From: an uncultured Spirochaetales bacterium
GTDB lineage: Bacteria > Spirochaetota > Spirochaetia > Sphaerochaetales > Sphaerochaetaceae
NCBI GenBank assembly: GCA_949292445.1
Contig: CASEZU010000125.1
Span: forward strand, 1-21,660
Reading direction: 5' to 3'
Length of the DNA: 21,660 nt
Shown piece after piece: positions 14,454 to 21,485 of the stretch; within the stretch, counting starts at the first letter, position 1, and the number at the start of each line of letters is the position of its first letter. A model generated the notes under the pieces. The model ran no database searches, was not told the DNA's origin, and saw only the letters and a program-made list of their open reading frames with translations. A program made the position numbers and the translations under genes.

Positions 14454-15182
14454 TCAGGATATCATTGCGCTTACAAATGCCCAGATGATCGCAACAATCA
14501 CCGAGGGAAACATGTTTGAGACTCTTATGTGTTTGTCCCAGACCATGTTTATTCCCAGCGTCGCGATAAGCACGGAGCCGACTAGCGTCAGTGCCGAGAT
14601 GGCCTCCGTTGTCATCAGCGGCTTTATGACTCCGGCCAGAAGCGTGATCACCCCCTGTATGATGAGGACGGGAATGAAGGAGAACAGGCAGCCCTTTCCA
14701 TGAGTGAGCGTCATTAGGAGGACAAGAATAAGGTCCAGTATCGACTTGGCATAAAGCACGGAGCTGTCGCCGTAGAGGCCTTCATTTATAGGTCCGAGGA
14801 CAGCCATCGCTCCGATTGAGACGACAAGGGATGCAGCTACGAAGCCGCCGACAAATCCCTGATCCCCGTGGCTGCCTGTCTTGGCCTTCAGCCATTCTCC
14901 GAACGCCGTCATGTGCTTCTCTATGTTGATGGCCTCGCCGATCACCGCACCTAGAGTGAGGGAGGATGCGAGCATGACAGACCCCGCGGTGGTGAATCCT
15001 CCCTCAGTCATCACCAGCATCTGGGAGATCACGCCTCCTATACCGATGAAAAGTATCGAAAGCCCGCAGGCAGCGAGCATCGTCTCCTGATAGCGCAGAG
15101 AGAAACGGCGCCCGAACGTGAGGCCGATAAGCCCCCCAATGATTATAAAAACAGCATCTACGATCGTACCAAGACCAGGCAT
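14454..15182 (-). CDS. DUF554 family membrane protein (YdfK-like)
   Basis: This 242-residue integral membrane protein has about seven hydrophobic segments and DUF554 hallmarks: an early GxxGxxxGRR turn (GGLIGLTFGRRF), ASSLTLGAVIGE with GxxxGE, and AMAVLGPINEGLYGD near the middle. The family's function is unknown; a transport role is often supposed. The frame runs back to a TTG at 15203, but the ATG at 15182 gives the usual family start. No strong ribosome binding site precedes either; TATAAA lies 9 nt before the ATG, so a very short leader is possible. It begins 49 nt after the TetR gene on the same strand, so it may be under TetR control. Confidence 0.8.
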   Translation of the reverse strand: MPGLGTIVDAVFIIIGGLIGLTFGRRFSLRYQETMLAACGLSILFIGIGGVISQMLVMTEGGFTTAGSVMLASSLTLGAVIGEAINIEKHMTAFGEWLKAKTGSHGDQGFVGGFVAASLVVSIGAMAVLGPINEGLYGDSSVLYAKSILDLILVLLMTLTHGKGCLFSFIPVLIIQGVITLLAGVIKPLMTTEAISALTLVGSVLIATLGINMVWDKHIRVSNMFPSVIVAIIWAFVSAMIS

Positions 15183-15231
15183 AGCTGCATCTTTATATCC
15201 CAATGAGGGAATGTGGTACAGTGGACAGGCA

Positions 15232-15771
15232 TCAGACTCCGCTGCAAATCCTTATTGACTGCTCACCCATCAGCTTAAGGAAGGCGGAGACATCATCAGG
15301 GCTTATGCTGCGGCTCTCAAGCATCGGCTTTCTCAGGAGCGCCATCAGGCCGCCGATGACGAACTCCATCATGACGAGATTCATCTTCGCGGAGATATCC
15401 ACACCAAGGACCGATGTATATATAGTCTCAATCTTCTTCTCGAAAATCATGAAAAAGCCGTTCTCAAGCCCTGCCTTCTGCATGTTGATGACGAGATTCG
15501 TCTCGCTCAGCTCTGCGTAGAGCTTCTTCCAGAAATCACGGCCGTCACGCAGATTGCCGCGGCGCATGTCAGCGACTATCCGCTCGAGGACATATTCGGA
15601 ATGACGGAGGAGTATATCCTCCTTGGAAGAAAAATGCCGGTAATATGATACGCGGGAGACACCTGCCCTCTCCGTTATTTCCGTTATGGAAATACGGCTG
15701 AACTCCTTCTCATCGAGCAGAGCCAGCAAAGCTACGGCTATTCTCTCCTCTGCAACTGTTTCTTCAGGCAT
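15232..15771 (-). CDS. TetR-family transcriptional regulator
   Basis: The 179-residue protein has a typical TetR N-terminal DNA-binding domain with helix-turn-helix ITEITERAGVSRVSYYRHF (29-47), followed by SSKEDIL. The helical C-terminal part (about 60-179) would bind an unknown ligand and form the dimer; it has the TetR_C pattern seen in Firmicute-type regulators. GGAGG lies 5 nt before the ATG. Upstream TTGATG-N16-GATAAT gives a very short leader. A 14-bp inverted repeat lies in the space shared with the divergent SIMPL gene, and the DUF554 gene follows on the same strand. Likely targets are itself, DUF554 and possibly the SIMPL gene (inference). Confidence 0.88.
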   Translation of the reverse strand: MPEETVAEERIAVALLALLDEKEFSRISITEITERAGVSRVSYYRHFSSKEDILLRHSEYVLERIVADMRRGNLRDGRDFWKKLYAELSETNLVINMQKAGLENGFFMIFEKKIETIYTSVLGVDISAKMNLVMMEFVIGGLMALLRKPMLESRSISPDDVSAFLKLMGEQSIRICSGV

Positions 15772-15785
15772 GCCCCCTCCCGGGG

Positions 15786-15836
15786 ATTATCCTACCATGA
15801 CAAGAAGCATCAAACAACAGAAATTATGTCCATAAT
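15786..15836 (-). promoter_or_regulatory. TetR promoter and candidate operator
   Basis: On the minus strand TTGATG (complement of 15808-15813) and GATAAT (complement of 15786-15791) are separated by 16 nt. Just upstream, ATTATG-TC-CATAAT (15823-15836) is an inverted repeat of the size and symmetry expected of a TetR-type operator. It lies between the divergent TetR and SIMPL genes. Confidence 0.45.
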
Positions 15837-15930
15837 CATCACTTTCCTCAATCTTCATCATCTCTCCACGCCATCTTTGCCAACAGAAGCAGAGGGAAGG
15901 ATAGAATCAATGGCAGAAGGAGATTCCAGT

Positions 15931-16653
15931 ATGAGAGGAAAAGTCATTCTGGCCGCTCTGGCCGCAGTTCTTGCCGCATTCCCGCTATGCGCGGCAGATT
16001 CAGCACCGTTCACGCCCACAATATCGGTATCAGGAAATGCTGAGGTCTCGATGCAGCCTGATACGGCCGCTTTCTCCATTACCGCTTCCTTCACGGAGAA
16101 CACGACGGAAGAAGCAAGGGAAAAGACTTCGGAGATGATCAACAATGCAGTAGGAATACTCAGGGAAGAGTTCGGGGTGCAGGAAAGCGACCTCTCAACC
16201 TCGTACATATCGGCATACCCTGAATACAGCTGGAAAGATGATGAGAGGATTCTCATCGGACAGCGTGCCTCCCAGACGGTGGATGTACGTTTCCGCGACC
16301 TTGACTCCATAGGGAATGTATATGAGCGTCTGATGAGCCTCGACGGCATCTCACTTTCGGATGTGACACTGGACAAGGAGGATAAGAGCGCAGAGTACAG
16401 CCAGGCAAGAATGGAAGCAGTGAGAAACGCCTATGAGAAAGCCTCGGATTATGCAGAGGCAGCCGGAGTGGAAGTCGGTTCAGTCCTCTCAATCTCCGAC
16501 AGCTCCTCATACGCCGCGCCTGTCTATAGATCGGCCAACATGATGCTTGCCTCCGCAGATGCCGCCGCAGCAAAGAGCATACCGACCGAGTTCTACAGCG
16601 GCGAGATCACGGTATCAGCCTCCATATCCATCGTATATTCGATCGCACAGTGA
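15931..16653 (+). CDS. Exported SIMPL-domain protein (DUF541 / BP26-OMP28 family)
   Basis: The protein has 240 residues with a cleavable signal peptide (MRGKVILAALAAVLAAFPLCA, predicted cut near 21-22). The SIMPL domain follows: ISVSGNAEVSMQPDTAAFSI (31-50), a central YPEYSWKDDERILIGQRASQ stretch and a late AYEKASDYAEAAGVEVGSVLSISD. Family members are periplasmic or outer-membrane-associated and are linked to envelope stress, but their exact activity is unknown. The ATG at 15931 is chosen because AGGAG lies 8 nt upstream and the signal peptide starts there; the frame opens 35 codons earlier. It diverges from the TetR gene and is followed by a large inverted repeat. Confidence 0.85.
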   Translation: MRGKVILAALAAVLAAFPLCAADSAPFTPTISVSGNAEVSMQPDTAAFSITASFTENTTEEAREKTSEMINNAVGILREEFGVQESDLSTSYISAYPEYSWKDDERILIGQRASQTVDVRFRDLDSIGNVYERLMSLDGISLSDVTLDKEDKSAEYSQARMEAVRNAYEKASDYAEAAGVEVGSVLSISDSSSYAAPVYRSANMMLASADAAAAKSIPTEFYSGEITVSASISIVYSIAQ

Positions 16654-16660
16654 TATTAAT

Positions 16661-16742
16661 GCCGGCTTACTATTGTCCCCCAACCACCACCGCAGCATGG
16701 GTATCTGTTTTCATGAAAACAATTAAACCTTAGTAAGCCGGC
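16661..16742 (+). ncRNA. 82-nt inverted-repeat element with C-rich interior; structured 3' UTR, terminator or small RNA
   Basis: GCCGGCTTACTA (16661-16672) is perfectly inverted as TAGTAAGCCGGC (16731-16742), enclosing 58 nt. Inside, TGTTTTCATGAAAACA (16706-16721) is a perfect 16-nt palindrome able to form a six-pair hairpin. ATTGT (16672-16676) could alternatively pair with ACAAT (16719-16723). Between them lies an unpaired, almost G-free run (16676-16691) with CCCCC and repeated ACC. A T-rich tail (TTTATTATAAATCTTTT) follows. It begins 8 nt after the SIMPL stop and ends before the promoter of the Memo-like gene. The inverted repeat is certain; calling it an RNA is an inference. Confidence 0.45.
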
Positions 16743-16770
16743 TTTATTATAAATCTTTTCAGTTCCGCCG

Positions 16771-16779
16771 TGCTATAAT
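16771..16779 (+). promoter_or_regulatory. Extended -10 promoter of the AmmeMemoRadiSam operon
   Basis: TGCTATAAT is a perfect extended -10 element. The spacer to the ATG at 16786 is exactly 6 nt, so the first transcribed base should be at or next to the start codon. No -35 box and no ribosome binding site can be seen. The same arrangement precedes the lactonase gene. Confidence 0.6.
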
Positions 16780-16785
16780 ATGGCC

Positions 16786-17586
16786 ATGATCAGGAAAGCC
16801 CGTTTCAGAGGCACATGGTATCCATATGACAGCGCCTCCTGTGAAGTGTTCACCGGAAATATGGAAGGACACGGCAATGCCGCAGCCGCAGTACTCCCCC
16901 ATGCAGGCCTATTCTACAGCGGTGCACTCATAAAATCATTTTTCGACATCATTCCGGAAGATGCGGAGCGTGTGATCATTCTCTCACCCTCCCATTATTT
17001 CCGGCTGCCCTCAGGCACTGTAGTCACAGCAGGTTTCACTGAATCGGAGACACCATTCGGGAACGTGAAAACAGAGAAGCTGGATATCCCCGGCATCGAA
17101 AGAGATGATGTGATAGCCGCAGAGCATGGCCTGGAGATGTTCCTGCCCTTCATCGGCAGAAGGGGCGGGCTCACGGTCTCATACGGAGTAATCAGCAGCC
17201 TGCGGGAAGCGGATGAAGCTGCGGAAATTGCGGCAAGGCTCCTGCCATTGATTGACAGCCATACCCTGCTCATAGCCTCCTCAGACTTCACGCATTATGG
17301 CAAGCGGTTTAATTACACACCCTATGCATCCGATGCAGAAACAAAGGTCGCGGAACACGACAGTGCCGCAGCAGCCCTTCTTGCATCAGGAAATGGGAAA
17401 GCCGCTTACAAGACGTACAGGGATTCAACTATCTGCGGCATAGCTCCGGCATCAATTGCTGCGGAAACCGCCGCTCTTCTCGGCCTTCGCGGCGAGAGAG
17501 GGAAAAGCTCAACATCTCTGGATATGGATGAACAGGAAGACGGGGATGATTTTGTCTCCTACCAGACTGTGATTTGGAGGCATTGA
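16786..17586 (+). CDS. amrB: AmmeMemoRadiSam system protein B (Memo-like)
   Basis: This 266-residue Memo-family protein begins in family style, MIRKARFRGTWYP, which decides the ATG at 16786 over the one two codons earlier. Motifs are LPHAGLFYSG (37-46), LSPSHYF (66-72), AEHGLEMFLPF (112-122), SSDFTHYGKRF (165-175) and STICGIAPASI (214-224). His39, His70 and Cys217 match the iron-binding triad described for human Memo1. The structure resembles class III extradiol dioxygenases, but the reaction is unsettled. It is the first gene of a three-gene operon. Its stop TGA shares one base with the ATG of the AMMECR1-like gene. No ribosome binding site precedes it; a TATAAT ends 6 nt before the start. 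Confidence 0.9.
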   Translation: MIRKARFRGTWYPYDSASCEVFTGNMEGHGNAAAAVLPHAGLFYSGALIKSFFDIIPEDAERVIILSPSHYFRLPSGTVVTAGFTESETPFGNVKTEKLDIPGIERDDVIAAEHGLEMFLPFIGRRGGLTVSYGVISSLREADEAAEIAARLLPLIDSHTLLIASSDFTHYGKRFNYTPYASDAETKVAEHDSAAAALLASGNGKAAYKTYRDSTICGIAPASIAAETAALLGLRGERGKSSTSLDMDEQEDGDDFVSYQTVIWRH

Positions 17587-18116
17587 TGGACAAGAAAGAG
17601 AAAGCCCTGCTGCTCGGTATCGCCAGAGCATCACTTGAGACAGCATTCTCGCATGAGAAAGCGGAGATTCCGGATACAGAGAAGAGACTAGGGGCTTTTG
17701 TCACATTGAAAAAGGCAGGCAGTCTCAGAGGCTGCATCGGATATCTCACAGGATACAAGCCCCTCTATCAGGAAATACATGAGCTTGCAAGGGCCGCGGC
17801 CTTTGATGATTACCGCTTCCCGCCTCTGGAGGAAAGCGAGCTCCCTGCGGTGACAATAGAGATATCAGTACTGACGGAGCCTCAGCGGATAGAAAGCCCT
17901 GCAGAGTTCCATCCCGGCACTGACGGTATCATACTGGTTCTGGGAAATAGGAGAGCCGTGTTCCTTCCGCAGGTTGCGGAGGAAACAGGATGGAGCCGGG
18001 AAGAAATGCTCAATGCCCTGGCCCTGAAAGGCGGGATGCCGCGCCAGGCATGGAAAAGCCCGGAAGCGGAACTCTATACATTCCAGACGGAGGTTTTCAG
18101 TGAAGAAGATCTGTGA
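17586..18116 (+). CDS. amrA: AmmeMemoRadiSam system protein A (AMMECR1-like)
   Basis: The 176-residue protein has the AMMECR1 hallmark LRGCIGY (47-53), with AFVTLKK just before it, AAFDDYRFPPLEESEL (71-86) and the VFLPQVAEETGW stretch (125-136). Its length matches prokaryotic members. The family lacks a proven biochemical function; its constant pairing with Memo and a radical SAM enzyme suggests one pathway or complex. The start at 17586 is chosen because GGAGG (17577-17581) lies within the end of the Memo gene at good spacing; an in-frame ATG four codons earlier has none. It overlaps the preceding stop by 1 nt and the next gene by 17 nt. Confidence 0.92.
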   Translation: MDKKEKALLLGIARASLETAFSHEKAEIPDTEKRLGAFVTLKKAGSLRGCIGYLTGYKPLYQEIHELARAAAFDDYRFPPLEESELPAVTIEISVLTEPQRIESPAEFHPGTDGIILVLGNRRAVFLPQVAEETGWSREEMLNALALKGGMPRQAWKSPEAELYTFQTEVFSEEDL

Positions 18117-19026
18117 CTTCTGTTTCCGTCACTGCACGATTGACGAAGGGGACTATGGATGGTGCAGGCGGCGGCGGAATGAGGACGGGAAAATAGTCAG
18201 CGTCGGCTATGGAAGGATTCCGGCAATGGCGATTGACCCGGTGGAGAAGAAACCGCTGTATCATTTCCTACCCGGGACAAAGACACTCTCCATCGGGGCT
18301 TCCGGCTGCAACCTCAGCTGTGATTTCTGCCAGAACTGGCAGCTGAGCCAGATGCATGAAGAAGGAGAATACACCGACGAGGGGGATGTAACGGCATATG
18401 CGGTGCTGAAAGGCTATCCGTCCATCAGTTTCACCTACTCCGAACCGCTGGTCTGGCAGGACTTCATGCTCCGGGCAGCGGAAAGCGCCAGGCGGGAAAA
18501 CCTCAGGACCGTGATGGTGACAAACGGCAGCTTCAGCCGCGAGGCTATTGAAAGAATCATTCCCGCAATCGATGCCTTCAATGTGGATGTAAAAGGAGAC
18601 AGCACATTCTACCGCAGCATATGCCATGGCGAGCTTGAACCTGTGCTGAACGCCGTGAAGTCAATAGTCGATGCCGGAAAGCATCTGGAAGTCACGACAA
18701 TGGTCATCGAAGGCATACATACAGCGGCAATGATAAAGGAAACCGGGAGGATTCTCCGTGACTCAGGTGTACAGGTCTGGCATCTTACACGGTTCTATCC
18801 TGCATATAAAATGAATAATAGAGAGCCTACATCGGAACTTTTTCTCAGCGATATTATTAAAGAGGCCAAAGAAACAGGCATACCGTTCATCTACCCCGGC
18901 AACAGCGTTCTCAGCGCTCCGACAGTCTGCCCGGATTGCGGCAGGATAGTGAGGCAGCGTCCGGGCGGCAGAATAAACGGGGAATGTCCCTATTGCGGAA
19001 GGACAATCTACGGAATATGGAAGTGA
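18100..19026 (+). CDS. amrS: AmmeMemoRadiSam system radical SAM enzyme
   Basis: The 308-residue enzyme has the radical SAM cluster motif CNLSCDFC (Cys70, Cys74, Cys77). Two further cysteine groups flank it: N-terminal CDFCFRHC plus Cys22 (C5, C8, C12, C22) and a C-terminal zinc-ribbon-like pair CPDC/CPYC (C277, C280, C296, C299). It resembles pyruvate formate-lyase activating enzymes, but it belongs with the AmmeMemoRadiSam group, whose substrate is not established. Translation starts at GTG (18100), with GGAGG (18089-18093) six nt upstream and inside the AMMECR1-like gene, giving a 17-nt overlap. The stop is joined to that of the convergent Nudix-like gene as TGATCA, so no terminator fits between them. 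Confidence 0.93.
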   Translation: MKKICDFCFRHCTIDEGDYGWCRRRRNEDGKIVSVGYGRIPAMAIDPVEKKPLYHFLPGTKTLSIGASGCNLSCDFCQNWQLSQMHEEGEYTDEGDVTAYAVLKGYPSISFTYSEPLVWQDFMLRAAESARRENLRTVMVTNGSFSREAIERIIPAIDAFNVDVKGDSTFYRSICHGELEPVLNAVKSIVDAGKHLEVTTMVIEGIHTAAMIKETGRILRDSGVQVWHLTRFYPAYKMNNREPTSELFLSDIIKEAKETGIPFIYPGNSVLSAPTVCPDCGRIVRQRPGGRINGECPYCGRTIYGIWK

Positions 19027-19485
19027 TCAGCAGACTTTCCTGTTTTCCTGCAGTGCCTTCGCAAAGGCCTTCAGCTCATCACGAAGGAGGGAATCGGCAT
19101 CCTCTATGATGAAATCATCGGGGAGTACCACCCAGCAGGCATCTGCATAACTGCCGCGGCACTTGGGTTTCTTCATCGATGAAAGGCGCTGGGAATAGAG
19201 GCTCATCTCCAGCTTCCCCTCGCTGACATGCCAGAACTCCTCGAAAGATGAGGTACTCGGCATCAGGCCCATCTCATCGTGTGCGGCTCTTGCGGCGGCA
19301 CTTTCCAAGCTCTCTCCTTCAGTTGCGGCCACAGTCGGGATTGTGTAGGTATAAGCCCTGCCGAGAAGCGTGTTCATCGTTCTCCGGGCAAGGAGAATCC
19401 ACACCGAACCATCGGGTGCGGCCGTCCAGAATAATGTTCCGGCTGCCCTGCATTCAAAAACGTCTGTAAGTCCTTTCAGATCCAT
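19027..19485 (-). CDS. Nudix-like protein with degenerate Nudix box
   Basis: The 152-residue protein has an alpha/beta pattern suggesting a Nudix hydrolase: strands carrying AGTLFWTAAPDGSVWILLARR, then a segment ending GESLESAAARAAHDEMGL (about 82-99). This follows the Nudix box only loosely: the Arg, one acidic pair (DE) and the final GL remain, but the first Glu of REUXEE is Ala and the leading Gly is missing. Catalysis of diphosphate hydrolysis is therefore doubtful. The ATG at 19485 is chosen over the longer frame (to 19626) because AAGGAG lies 6 nt before it and the longer frame runs through a terminator. It converges directly on the radical SAM gene. The function is unknown. Confidence 0.6.
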   Translation of the reverse strand: MDLKGLTDVFECRAAGTLFWTAAPDGSVWILLARRTMNTLLGRAYTYTIPTVAATEGESLESAAARAAHDEMGLMPSTSSFEEFWHVSEGKLEMSLYSQRLSSMKKPKCRGSYADACWVVLPDDFIIEDADSLLRDELKAFAKALQENRKVC

Positions 19486-19597
19486 CTGCGTCTCCTTTGT
19501 TCTAAAGGTAATACCGGAGCGCGTGAAGAAGGGAAGAGAGTATGTGTAGTTAGGTGAAGATGGAATGAGCTGCATGCCAGAAGTTTCTGTACAGACG

Positions 19598-19624
19598 AAA
19601 AAGGAGCTGCCGGATGACAGCCCC
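19598..19624 (-). terminator. Intrinsic terminator of the outer-membrane protein gene
   Basis: Read on the minus strand, GGGGCTG (19618-19624) pairs with CAGCTCC (19603-19609), with one G-T wobble and an 8-nt loop, followed at once by TTTTT (19598-19602). It lies 19 nt after the stop of the barrel protein. A short TGCGTC-A-GACGCA stem (19629-19641) precedes it. Confidence 0.8.
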
Positions 19625-19642
19625 ATAATGCGTCAGACGCAG

Positions 19643-20767
19643 CTACCATGCGACTGCGATGGAAGGAACGATCCAGAGTCCTGCTCCGGAGTTGTTTGTC
19701 TTGTAGTAGTTGTCAGCATAGTTGTAGGAAGTACCTGTACCATACTCGATTCCGAGCTGATATGTGACATTGGCAAATGTGTAGCCGATATCACCGCCGA
19801 TGAACCAGGAATCACCGAACTCAGCTGCATTATAAGCGCCGAAGTAGATGTCGAGAAGCATGTTCTCAACTGCCGTGATATCCGCGCCGGCGTAGATGAA
19901 ATGCTCATCATCGGCTGCATCGTAGGACTTGAGGCCGTACTGCAGTTCGAATGAGACAGGGTCAAAACCGCCATAGACTGCAACTGCGAAAATATTGTTC
20001 TTGCCCTCGATATCATACTTGTCAGAAGCTGCGACACCGAAATCGAAGTCGAGGCCGACAAGCTCAGTGATGTTCACGTTGACAGCACCGCCGGCAAGAC
20101 CGCCGGCGAAGTTATTGCCTGCTGCGGCATCCATTCCGGAATCCTGTGCATCTCCCTTGAGGATGTAGCCGGCACTGACGGAAAGGCCGCTGAGCGGGTT
20201 GATGAGTGCGGAGACTGCGAAATCACCTTCATTGACAGAGATCTGATTGAGCTCACCGGTGACGGCAGCTGTATTGGGAGAGCCTGCGACCTGGATCTTC
20301 ACGAGATCGGAATAGCCGAGTGTGAGGGAAGCCCAGACACCAGCCTCAGCAGTCCTCATTCTGTCGAGATTCTTCTGCATGCTGTAAGCCCTGAGGAGCG
20401 TTACACGGTCCATGACATTGAGTTCGATCACTGCTGACCAGTCTGTCGATGAGCCTTTAACGGCTGCGATGGACTTCGCAAGATCGACGGAGAGATCACC
20501 GGAAACAGCACCGTCATCGTTCATTGTCGGATTAGCCTCGATACCCACGCTCCAGAGACCGTTGTCATCGGAGATTGTAAGGTCGAGCTGCGTCGTGTTT
20601 GTATCCTCGCCATCCTCTCCCATGATGTGATTTGTCCAGGCGTCTGTTCTGTGGTTGTACTGGAAAGCATATCCTGCTTCAAGGTTTCCAGAGAAGTCGA
20701 CTGCTGCGGAGACGGCGGAGAGCGCCATCGCGAGAACGAGCAGCGACACAATTAGCTTTTTCATCAT
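19643..20767 (-). CDS. Outer-membrane beta-barrel protein, porin-like
   Basis: This 374-residue protein begins with a signal peptide (MMKKLIVSLLVLAMALSAVSA, cut near 21). Alternating polar/aromatic strands follow, rich in Gly, Tyr, Asp and Asn and without cysteine in the mature part, and the protein ends with a Trp as beta-barrel proteins often do. The pattern VDFSGNLEAGYAFQYN after the signal and repeated short strands such as FELQYGLKSY and VTYQLGIEYG support a barrel. It resembles the abundant porin-like proteins of Sphaerochaeta-type spirochaetes (recognition, not a search result). AGGGAGA precedes the ATG at 20767; a second ATG follows at once. It has its own terminator and diverges from the phosphodiesterase gene. 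What passes through it is unknown. Confidence 0.75.
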   Translation of the reverse strand: MMKKLIVSLLVLAMALSAVSAAVDFSGNLEAGYAFQYNHRTDAWTNHIMGEDGEDTNTTQLDLTISDDNGLWSVGIEANPTMNDDGAVSGDLSVDLAKSIAAVKGSSTDWSAVIELNVMDRVTLLRAYSMQKNLDRMRTAEAGVWASLTLGYSDLVKIQVAGSPNTAAVTGELNQISVNEGDFAVSALINPLSGLSVSAGYILKGDAQDSGMDAAAGNNFAGGLAGGAVNVNITELVGLDFDFGVAASDKYDIEGKNNIFAVAVYGGFDPVSFELQYGLKSYDAADDEHFIYAGADITAVENMLLDIYFGAYNAAEFGDSWFIGGDIGYTFANVTYQLGIEYGTGTSYNYADNYYKTNNSGAGLWIVPSIAVAW

Positions 20768-20813
20768 TGATTCTCCCTTGTTTTGTTAGGTTGATTCAAT
20801 TTTCCCATCCGAC

Positions 20814-20844
20814 TATATAGGCCATACGGCCGCACTCTGGCGGC
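20814..20844 (-). promoter_or_regulatory. Upstream region of the barrel protein gene: TATATA and a GC-rich hairpin
   Basis: TATATA (20814-20819) is a candidate -10 for the minus-strand barrel gene, giving a leader of about 40 nt; no matching -35 at normal spacing is seen. GCCGC-ACTCTG-GCGGC (20829-20844) is a perfect five-pair stem where the -35 would be, preceded by GGCC-ATAC-GGCC (20820-20831). These may be protein contacts. The rest of the 172 bp between the divergent genes shows nothing clear. Confidence 0.3.
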
Positions 20845-20939
20845 AATATGGAAAGTACGGAGAGCAAGGTGGTGAATGTGTGGAATATGAAGGAAATGCC
20901 ATGTTCCTGAGGGCACTGAGATGTGGTACTCTCTCACAC

Positions 20940-21485
20940 ATGAGATTTCTTGTAGCATCCGACATACACGGGGCGGAGATGCCCCTCAGGGAGATTGTAC
21001 GCATATATGAGAAAGGCAGCTTCGATAAGCTGCTCCTTCTCGGAGACCTTCTGTATCATGGCCCGAGGAACGACCTCCCTTCCTCTTATGCACCGAAAGC
21101 CGTGATAGCAATTCTCTCATCGCTCCGTGATGAGATCATCTCAGTGCGCGGCAACTGCGAGGCGGAGGTTGACCAGATGGTGCTGCCCTTCCCGGTGCTG
21201 TCGGAGAGCGCCGTCGTATTTGCAGACGGAAAGACGATTTTCATGACGCACGGGCATATACACACACCGGAAAAACATCCTGGAGGGCTTGATGCCTTCT
21301 TCTCAGGGCATACCCACATACCTGTCCTGGAGAAAAGGGATGGAATCATATACCTCAATCCGGGCTCCATCTCGATTCCCAAGGGAGGATTCCCGGCAAG
21401 CTATGCCATATGGGATGATGGAGAAATCAGCGTTCTGCCTCTTGATGGCTCACCGGCGCTGTTTTCCCTTCAGGCGGAAAAATAA
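20940..21485 (+). CDS. YfcE/MJ0936-type metallophosphoesterase (phosphodiesterase)
   Basis: From the ATG at 20940 this gives 181 residues, close to E. coli YfcE (184), starting MRFLVASDIHG with metal ligands Asp8 and His10. GDLLYHG, RGNCE, MTHGHIHTP, SGHTHIP and LNPGSIS follow in the family's order, so the full metal-binding set is present. Members cleave phosphodiesters with Mn2+ in the cytoplasm; the natural substrate is unclear. The start is debatable. An ATG at 20901 has AAGGA at good spacing but adds 13 residues with no family match, while 20940 has no ribosome binding site and only a weak TGG-TACTCT seven nt upstream. It diverges from the barrel gene, and its last 59 nt overlap the histidine kinase gene on the other strand. 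Confidence 0.88.
   Translation: MRFLVASDIHGAEMPLREIVRIYEKGSFDKLLLLGDLLYHGPRNDLPSSYAPKAVIAILSSLRDEIISVRGNCEAEVDQMVLPFPVLSESAVVFADGKTIFMTHGHIHTPEKHPGGLDAFFSGHTHIPVLEKRDGIIYLNPGSISIPKGGFPASYAIWDDGEISVLPLDGSPALFSLQAEK

Noticed and set aside
16661..16742. Miniature transposable element
   Set aside because: The 12-bp terminal repeats would fit, but no target-site duplication is seen and only one copy lies in the window. A genome-wide copy count could reopen this.
19486..19626. N-terminal extension of the Nudix-like protein by 47 residues
   Set aside because: It would run through the terminator of the barrel protein gene, and the ATG at 19485 has its own AAGGAG.
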